Shown: piece after piece, positions 55,400-64,000 of the stretch | How the letters are laid out: every line of letters begins with the position of its first letter | Position numbering within the stretch: position 1 is the stretch's first letter | Source of the DNA: Spisula solida | Lineage: Eukaryota; Mollusca; Bivalvia; Venerida; Mactridae | DNA: 64,000 bases | Direction of reading: 5' to 3' | Assembly (NCBI GenBank): GCA_947247005.1 | Contig: OX365945.1 | Location: 37,936,551 to 38,000,550, forward strand | Translations under genes and position numbers: made by a program | The notes under the pieces: generated by a model | Told to the model about the DNA's origin: nothing | The model's input: the letters and a program-made list of their open reading frames with translations, nothing else | Databases searched by the model: none

Positions 55400-55726
55400 A
55401 CATTACAGACCCAGCTCTTGTCTGCTGTTAAATGTCACATTTAAGCAATTACAAACTTGTTTCAAGTTATTTCATTTGCATAGCTTTATACTTAGGTGTC
55501 TGATGACAGCTTTTAGCGGGGGCATCCGTGTCCTGTGGACATATTTCTAGTTAAATACTTTTTTCTGCTATATGTTGGTAAAATTCATAATAAGTCAAGA
55601 CAGGTAAATTTAACACATGTATCTAAATGTGCAACATTCACCGGGAATAGGAACAGTGAATTATGGGGACCAGGCTAAACGCTGTGAGCATGTCTTGAAT
55701 GGTGCCAAATTGCATTTCTAATTTAA
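55400..55726. other. No recognisable feature
   Basis: No supported feature between the MITE and the large array. Confidence 0.45.
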
Positions 55727-57260
55727 ACAAGAGGGCCCAAAGGGCCCTAGGTCGCTCACCTGTCGAACTTGACCTAGATTTTGTAGAGATGATCATTGTG
55801 ACAAAGTTTCATACAGATAAGGCCAATATTTTGACCTCTAGTGACTACACAAGGTTTTTATATGATTTGACTTAATGACCTAGTTTTTGACCCCAGATAA
55901 ACCAATATCAAACTTGGCCTAGATTTTGTTGAGATGATCATTGTGACCAAGTTTCATAAAGATAAGGTCGACATTGTGACCTCTAGTGACTACACAAGGT
56001 TTTTCTATGATTTAATCATGTGACCTAGTTTTTGACCCAAGATGACCCAATATCAAACTTGACCTAGATATTGTTAAGATGATCATTGTGACCAAGTTTC
56101 ATACAGATTAGGCCAATATTGTGACCTCTAGTGACTACACAAAGTTTTTCTATTATTTGACACTGTGACCTAGTTTTTGACCCCAGATGACCCAATATCA
56201 AACTTGACCTAGATTTTGTTGAGATGACCATTGTGACCAAGTTTCATAAAGATTGAGTCAAAATTGTGACCTCTAGTGACTACACAAGGTTTTTCTATGA
56301 TTTGACCTAGTGACCTAGTTTTTGACCCCAGATGACCCCATATCAAACTTGGCCTAGATTTTGTTGAGATGATCATTGTGACCAAGTTTCATAAAGATTA
56401 GACCAAAATTGTGACCTCTAGTGACTACACAAGGTTTTTCTATGATTTGACCCTGTGACCTAGTTTTTAACCCCTTATGACCCAATATCGAACTTGACCT
56501 AGATTTTGTCGAGATGATCATTGTGACAAAGTTTCATAAAGATTAAGTCAAAATTGTGACCTCTAGTGACTACACAAGGTTTTTCTATGATTTGACCTTG
56601 TGACCTAGTTTTTAACCCCGGATGACCCAATATCGAACTTGACCTAGATTTTGTCGAGATGATCATTGTGACAAAGTTTCATAAAGATTAAGTCAAAATT
56701 GTGACCTCTAGTGACTACACAAGGTTTTTCTATGATTTGACCTTGTGACATAGTTTTTAACCCCGGATGACCCAATATCGAACTTGACCTAGATTTTGTC
56801 GAGACCAAGTTTCATAAAGATTAAGTCAAAATTGTGACTCTAGTGTCTACACAAGCAAATTGTCGACGGACGGACGGACGGACGAAGAGTGCTCACAAAA
56901 GCTAACAAGAGGGCCCAAAGGGCCCTAGGTCGCTCACCTGTCGAACTTGATCTAGATTTTGTTGAGATGATCATTGTGACCAAGTTTCGTAAATATCAGA
57001 CCAAAACTGTGACCTATAATGACTACACTAGGTTTTTCTATTATTTGACCTAATGACCTAGTTTTTGACCCCGGATGAACTCATATCGAACTTGACCTAG
57101 ATTTTGTTGAGATGATCATTGTGACCAAGTTACATAAAGATTAGGCTAAAATTGTGACCTCTAATGTCTACACAAGCCAATTGTTGACGAACGGACGACG
57201 GACGACTGACGACGGGTGATCACAAAAGCTCACTCTGTCACTTTGTGACAGGTGAGCTAA

Positions 57261-58890
57261 ACAAGAGGGCCTAAAGGGCCCTAGGTCGCTCACCTGTCGA
57301 ACTTTACCTAGATTTTGTTCAGATGATCATTGTGACCAAGTTTCATACAGATTAGGCCAATATCGTGACCTCTAGTGACTACACAAGGTTTTTATATGAT
57401 TTGACCTAATGACCTAGTTTTTGACCCCAAATAAACCAATATCGAACTTGACCTAGATTTTGTTGAGATGATCATTGTGACCAAGTTTCATACAGATTAG
57501 GCCAATATTGTGACCTCTAGTGACTACACAAAGTTTTTCTATTATTTGACCTTGTGACCTAGTTTTTGACCCTGGATGACCCAATATCGATCCTGACCTA
57601 GACTATGTTAAGATGATCATTGTGACTGAGTTTCATAAAGATTAGACCAAAATTGTGACCTCTAGTGACTACACAAGGTTTTTCGATGATTTTACCTTGT
57701 GACCTAGATTTTGACCCCGGATGACCCAATATCCAACTTGACATAGATTTTATCGAGATGATCATTGTGACTGAGTTTCATAAAGACTTAGTCAAAATCA
57801 TGACCTCTAGTGACTACAAAAGGTTTTTCTATGATTTAACCTTGTGACCTAGTTTTTGACCCCGGATGACCCAATATCAAACTTGACCTAGATTTTGTAC
57901 AGATGATCATTGTGACCAAGTTTCATAAAGATTAAGTCAAAATTGTGACCTCTAGTGACTACACAAGGTTTTTCTATGATTTGACCTTGTGACCTAGTTT
58001 TTGACCCCGGATAACCCAATATCGAAATTGACCTATATTTTGTCGAGATGATCATTGTGACTGAATTTCATAAAGATTAAGTCAAAATTGTCACCTCTAG
58101 TGACTACACAAGGTTTTTCTATGATTTGACCTTGTGACCTAGTTTTTGACCCCGGATGACCCAATATCGAACTTGACCTAGATTTTGTTAGGATGATCAT
58201 TGTGACCAAGTTTCATAAAGATTAAGTTAAAATTGTGAACTCTAGTGACTACACAAGGTTTTTCTATGATTTGACATTGTGACCTAGTTTTTGACCCCAG
58301 ATGACCCAATATCGAACTTGACCTATATTTTGTTGACATGATCATTGTGACCAAGTTTCATAAAGATTAGGCCAAAATTGTGACCTCTAGTGACTACACA
58401 AGGTTTTTCTATGATTTGACCTAATGACCTAGTTTTTGACCCAGGATGACCCATTATCGAACTTGACCTAGATTTTGTTGACATGATCATTGTGACTGAG
58501 TTTCATAAAGATTAAGTAAAAATTGTGACCTCTAGCGACTACACAAGGTTTTTCTATGATTTGACCTAATGACCTAGTTTTTGACCCAGGATGACCCATT
58601 ATCGAACTTGACCTAGATTTTGTTGACATGATCATTGTGACCAAGTGTCATAAAGATTAAATCAAAATTGTGACCTATAGTGACTACACAAGGTTTTTCT
58701 ATGATTTGACCTAGTGACCTAGTTTTTGACCCCAAATGACCCAATATCGAACTAGGCCTAGATTTTGTTGAGATGATCGTTGTGACCAAGTTTCATAAAG
58801 ATTAGGCTAAAATTGTGACCGCTAGTGTCTACACAAGCCAATTGTTGACGGACGGACGACGGACGACGGACGAAGAGTGATAAAAAGTGG
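57261..58890 (+). repeat. Head-to-tail unit with about eleven monomers
   Basis: The longest uninterrupted unit of the array: head at 57261, about eleven 145-bp monomers, then a GGACGGACGACGGACGAC tail at 58846-58880 whose TGACAGGTGAGC end has been lost or replaced. Compare 56905-57260, which has only about two monomers. Confidence 0.8.
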
Positions 58891-61637
58891 CCTCTTGTGT
58901 TAACAAGGTTTTTCTACTATTTGACCTATCGACCTAGTTTTTGATTCCACTTAACCCAACTTCAAACTTGACCTTAAGGTCATCAATATACACATACTGA
59001 CCTAACATCATGATGATTTAAGCAACAAGAGGGCTAGGTCGCTCACCTGTCGAACTTGACCTAGATTTTGTTGAGATGATCATTGTGACCATGTTTTTTT
59101 ACAGATTAGGTCAATATTATGACCTCTAGTGACTTCACAAAGTTTTTATATGATTTGACCTTGTAACCTAGTTTTTGAACCCAGATGAACCAATATCGAA
59201 CATGACCTAGATTTTGTTGAGATGATCATTGTGACCAAGTTTCGTAAAGATCAGACCAAAACTGTGACCTATAATGACTACACAAGGTTTTTCTATTATT
59301 TGACCTTGTGACCTAGTTTTTGACCCCGGATGACCCAATATCGAACTTGACCGAGTTTCATAAAGATTAGACCAAAATTGTGACCTCTATTGACTACACA
59401 AGTTTTTTCTATGATTTGACCTTGTGACCTAGTTTTTAACCCCAGATGATCCAATATCGAACTTGACATAGATTTTGTTGAGATGATCATTGTGACCAAG
59501 TTACATAAAGATTAAGTAACAAGAGGGCCCAAAGGGCCCTAGGTCGCTCACCTGTCGAACTTGGCCTAGATTTTGTTAAGATGGTCATTGTGACCCAAGT
59601 TTTATACAGATTAGGCCAATATTGTGACCTCTAGTGACTACACAAGGATTTTATATGATTGACCTAATGACCTTCTTTTTTACCCCAGATGACCCAATAT
59701 CGAACTTGACCTAGATTTTGTTAAGATGATCATTGTGACCAAGTTTCTTAAAGATCAAGCCAAAACTATGACCTCTTGTGACTACACAATGTTTTTCTAT
59801 TATTTGACCTTGTGACCTAGTTTTTTACCCCGGATCACCCAATATCAAACTTTATCTAGATTTTGTTGAGATGATCATTGTGACCGAGTTTCATAAAGAT
59901 TAGACCATAATTGTGACCTCTAGTGACTATGCAAGGTTTTTCTATGATTTGACAATGTGACCTAGTTTTTGACCCAAGATGACCCAATATCGAACTTGAC
60001 CTAGATTTTGTTGTTATGATCATTATAAACAAGTTTCGTAACGATCAGGTCAAAACTGTGATCTCTAGTGACTACGCAAGGTTTTTCTATGATTTGACCT
60101 TGTGACCTAGTTTTTGACCCCAGATGACCCAATATTGAACTTGACCTACATTTTGTTGTGTTGATCATTGTAACCAAGTTTCGTAAAGATTATGCTAAAA
60201 CTGTGACCTCTAGTGACTACACAAGGTTTTTCTATGATTTGACCTTGTGACCTAGTTTTTGACCCCCGATGACCCAATATCAATCTTGACCTAGATTTTG
60301 TTGAGATGATCATTGTGACCAAGTTTCATAAAGATTAGGCCAAAATTGTGACCTCTAGTGACTACGCAAGGTTTTTCTATGATTTGACTTTGTGACCTAG
60401 TTTTTGACCCCGGATGACCCAATATCGAACTTGACCTAGATTTTGTTGAAATGATCATTGTGACCAAGTTTCATAAAGATTAATTCAAAATTTTGACCTC
60501 TAGTGACTACACAAAGTTTTTCTATGATTTGACCTTGTGACCTAGTTTTTGACCCCGGATGACCCAATATCGAACTTGACCTAGATTTTGTTAGGATGAT
60601 CATTGTGACCAAGTTTCATAAATATTAAGTCAAAATTGTGACCTCTAGTGACTACACAAGGTTTTTCTATAATTTGACCTAGTGACCTAGTTTTTGACCC
60701 CAGATGACCCAATATCGAACTTGGCCTAGATTTTGTTGAGATGATCATTGTGACCAAGTTTCATAAGGATTAGGCTAAAATTGTGACCTCTAGTGTCTAC
60801 ACAAGCCAATTGTTGACGGACGGACGGACGGACGACGGACGACGGACGAAGAGTGATCACAAAAGCTCACTCTGTCACTTTGTGACAGGTGAGCTAAAAA
60901 TTGTGACCTCTAGTGACTACACAAAGTTTTTCTATTATTTGACCTTGTGACCTAGTTTTTGACCCCGGATAACCCAATATCGAACTTGAACTAGATTTTG
61001 TTGAGATGATCATTGTGATCAAGTTTCATAAAGATAACGTCAAAATTGTAACCTCTAGTGACTACACAAGGTTTTTCTATGATTTGACCTTGTGACCTAG
61101 TTTTTGACCTCGGACGACCCAATATCGAACTTGACCTAGATTTTGTTGAGATGATCATTGTGACCAAGTTTCATAAAGATTAGGCTAAAATTGTGACCTC
61201 TAGTGTCTACACAAGCCAATTGTTGACGGACGGACGACAGACGACGGACAAAGAGTGATCACAAAAGCTCACTCTGTCACTTTGGGACAGGTGAGCTAAA
61301 AATGTGGCCTCCAGAGTGAACAAGGTTTTCCTATTATATGACCTATTGACCTTGTTTTTAAACCCACATGACCCAACTTAGATCTTGACCCAGATTTCAT
61401 AGGGATACAACAACTAACCAAGTTAGTGAAGATCAAAGCAAAAATGTGGCCTTCCAGAGCGTTAACAAGGTTTTGCTATTATTTGACCATTTGACCTAGT
61501 TTTTGACCAAACTTCGAACTGGACCTTAAGGTCATCAAGACAAACATTTTGACCAAACTTCATGAAGATTAAAGCAAAAATGTGGCAACCAAAGTGTTAA
61601 CAAGGTTTTCCTATTATTTGACCTAGTTTTTGACCCC

Positions 61638-63013
61638 CAGTGTTTTTTTGGCTACAATATATGGAGATATAAGGCCCCTTTCCCCTCTCCACAATATATA
61701 TTTTTCCCCAAATATTTCTAAATTTTCCCCTTGGAATCTTGCTCAGTTTATTCCACATAAATAAAGTAAATTGTGTTGATAAATGAATGCAGATTGGATT
61801 GAAATAGTATGTTTTTATCTCCCATGTTTAAAATACCACCAACAAGGCAGTCCAAAAGACGGCTATAATCCACCGCCGCATTAATGAACAGTGAAATTGT
61901 TCAATAAGTTACATATTTGCTATGAGTTCATGCAATTGGGCAATTTGGCCCAAGCGTTAAACAAGAGGGCCCAAAGGGCCATAGGTCGCTCACCTGTCCA
62001 AGTAGTTCATGCACCCCTAATGGTAGCCTCTATTGCATGTACAAGGTTTTCATATTGTCTTATGCTTTATAATTTACATCACATTTAGACCCAATTACAT
62101 ATTGAAGTGATTTGACCTTGTGACCTAGTTTTTGACCCTGGATGACCCAATATCGAAATTGACCTAGATTTTATTAAGATGATCATTGTGACATAGCTTC
62201 ATAAAGATTAGGTCAAAATTGTGACATCGAGTGACTACACAAGTAATTGTGGACGGACGGACATACAGAAGAAGAGTGATCACAAAAGCTCATTCTGTCA
62301 CTTTGTGACAGGTGAGCTAAAAATTAAAGAGCAGATGGGAAATGTGAGGTTCAAACCTTTGACCTTTTAACTGTGACCTTGCCCTTAAACCAGCCTGGTT
62401 GGAATGTGGGTTCTGTATGTCATCTTTACTAGTTACACATTTGGTATCAGTTTCATGCCATTCGGCCCAGGCTTTAAAAAGTTCTGGAGTAGACACGTAA
62501 TTCAAGATTCAAACTTTTGACCTTGAATTGTGACCTTGACCCGACATGATTGGGATATGGATTCTGCACGTAGTCTTTATTAGTTACACATTTGATATGA
62601 GTTTCATGCAATTCGGCCCAGGCATATAAAAGTTATGGAACAGACATGAAATGTAAGATTAAAACCTTTGACCTTGAATTGTGACCTTGAACCAGCATGG
62701 TTGGAATGTGGGTTCTGCACATCCCCTTTATTAGTAACACATTTGGAATGAGTTTCATTCAATTTGGCCCAGGCATTTAAAAGTTAGAGAGCAGACACGA
62801 TTTTGTTACGGACGGACGAACGGACACACACACGCACGGACAGAGACCATTCCTATAATCCCCTCCCACTTCGTGGCAGATTAATAAACAATCATACTAG
62901 ACATTTAAGGAGAATTCAACAGTAAGTGAAAATTCCTCTTTCAGCTTTTCCGTGCATTAATTTCCCCTCCTATGGGCTCGGACCTCTTTTCCCCAAAGTC
63001 AAAAGAAACACTG
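61638..63013. mobile_element. Possible insertion with CAGTGTTT ends inside the array
   Basis: The 145-bp pattern breaks at TTTTTGACCCC|CAGTGTTTTTTTGG and resumes after AAAAGAAACACTG|ACTCCACATGACCC. The two edges are inverted (CAGTGTTT and AAACACTG), and GACCCC/GACTCC flank them, a possible decayed target duplication. Inside are a further head-to-tail unit (61960-62318) and about 160-bp repeats (62323-62830). Confidence 0.45.
62323..62875. repeat. Three tandem repeats of about 160 bp plus GGACGGAC tail
   Basis: Units are marked by TTTGACCTT...GTGACCTTG, GGAATGTGGGTTCTG (62398, about 62560, 62700), AGTTACACATTTGG and TTCGGCCCAGGC. The series ends in ACGGACGGACGAACGGACAC near 62810. A family distinct from the 145-bp monomers but with the same kind of tail. 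Confidence 0.8.
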
Positions 63014-63193
63014 ACTCCACATGACCCAATTTCGAACTTGACCTATATTTCATTGAGATACAACTAGTGACCAAGTTTGATGAAGATCAAAGCAAAATAG
63101 AGTGCTAGAGTGTTAACAGTGATAAAAGCTAACGGACGGACGGACAAAAAACAATCATAAAAGCTCACCTTGCCACTTTGTGGCAGGTGAGCC

Positions 63194-64000
63194 AAAAAAC
63201 AATAACAAAGGGTTCATTCAGAAAACAGAGTCAGAATTTATTACACCACATATTGTAGTTACAGATCAATAGACAATGTCGTGGTTTCATTCTTGCATAT
63301 CACAAATACTGAATTTGTTCTCTCACTTGACTTCTGCTCACTTAATCAAGCTGTAAAATATAAGATATTGTTTAATACATGGACAAATTAATGTGATTTG
63401 TGCAACCAATAACAAGAAATATCACTGAATGTGAATACCCCCAGATACTGCTACATGTAGACACAGTCACTTAGTATCAGACATCCAAATTATGAGGATA
63501 TGTATATATATACAGGCGTCACAGAGTATATTGCCTGGTGCACAGTATTTGGGCAAATTACAGAAAAACAGGTGTACAAGGCCATAATTTTTTTCCCTTT
63601 TAGTTTTTTTTCGAACGATTTTCTGTATTTATTGCATCAAAGGGTATTTCGGATGTTTCTATGGTTTTCGTTCAATGTCACATCTTCAGAATTTATTATC
63701 AGGCCTTAGAACATGCGAAAAATGGCCATTTTTGCATGTAATGCGTTAGCATCACATTTTTACCCTTTAAACAACATGAACTGTGTTTTGAATATTACTA
63801 AATGTACACTTTATATTAACTTCCCTGCACAGACAAATTCATTCTCTTTCCAATGAGGTATAAACCATAGATTTTGGTAAATTTATTATTGTTCTACATC
63901 AGTTTAAGTAAAAAGGTACTCGTGTACACAGGTCCATTTTGAGAGAGTACTTTATTTATTAAAATGTTGGGTAAAAAATAATTAAAGAGTTTATAGCAAG
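63194..64000. other. No recognisable feature
   Basis: AT-rich sequence after the array, with no supported gene. An exon of a gene extending beyond the window cannot be excluded. Confidence 0.4.

Larger units (their letters stand above)
55727..63193. repeat. Modular array of about 145-bp monomers with head and tail modules
   Basis: About 7.5 kb are built from three parts. Heads are AACAAGAGGGCCCAAAGGGC then TAGGTCGCTCACCTGTC (near 55727, 56905, 57261, 59518, 61960; a reduced head near 59023). Bodies are 145-bp monomers (GTGACCTCTAGTGACTACAC, TTTGACCTTGTGACCTAG, TTTTGTTGAGATGATCATTG) in variable number. Tails are CAATTGTTGACGGACGGACG then CTTTGTGACAGGTGAGCTA (ending near 57257, 60896, 61298, 62318). 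GCTCACCTGTC in the head and GACAGGTGAGC in the tail are inverted, so each head-to-tail unit has short TIRs. No coding function. Confidence 0.92.

Overview
This window looks like repeat-dense nuclear DNA from an animal, most likely a mollusc (bivalve or gastropod). The inference rests on AT-rich sequence without bacterial gene organisation, tRNA-derived SINEs, CR1-like and DIRS-like retroelements, many foldback/MITE-type palindromes, and long arrays built on 'aggtcaaggtca' and 'ggacggacgg' modules that I associate with mollusc genomes. I found no convincing host gene. The only non-retroelement coding signal is a two-exon Ulp1/C48-type cysteine protease domain at 31298-32574, itself of a kind often found in mobile elements.

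Layout. 1-16 kb: a 20-bp dyad minisatellite (1-370), tRNA-like SINE pieces, a TGCG/TCCG microsatellite joined to 152-bp repeats (1391-1912), small hairpin elements, the first copy of a 1.2-kb repeat (7685-8865), a 24-bp GTAGGCCCCC minisatellite (12035-13645), a compound microsatellite, and the second copy of the 1.2-kb repeat (15077-16280). 16.9-27 kb: a satellite of about 186-bp monomers, split by a nearly full-length CR1-like LINE on the minus strand (19149-24916). Its ORF2 (endonuclease and reverse transcriptase) is intact. Its ORF1 is divided by one in-frame stop between a coiled-coil half and an SGNH esterase half. 26.9-30.6 kb: apparently perfect 580-bp inverted repeats around a 2.6-kb spacer. 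31-35.3 kb: the protease exons running directly into one arm of a satellite-bearing foldback structure. 36-44.1 kb: a decayed tyrosine-recombinase (DIRS-group) retrotransposon with gag, RT, RNase H and YR, interrupted by a 4.4-kb element with about 850-bp terminal inverted repeats. 44-51 kb: further short repeats, including a 945-bp foldback element inserted with a perfect 8-bp target duplication into a small MITE that has an uninterrupted paralogue 250 bp away. 52-53.9 kb: a foldback element whose arms are 21-bp tandem repeats, with a perfect 9-bp target duplication. 54.4-63.2 kb: a very large modular array of about 145-bp monomers with recurrent head and tail modules.

The genes do not form a pathway; each coding segment serves, or once served, its own mobile element. 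The LINE is the only element here whose main enzyme (EN-RT) reads through without a break. The DIRS-group element is dead in every major reading frame (frameshifts and a nonsense codon). The most informative structures are the nested insertions with target duplications, which give a relative order of events, and the inverted satellite-arm elements, which suggest a class of foldback transposon able to capture and amplify tandem repeats.
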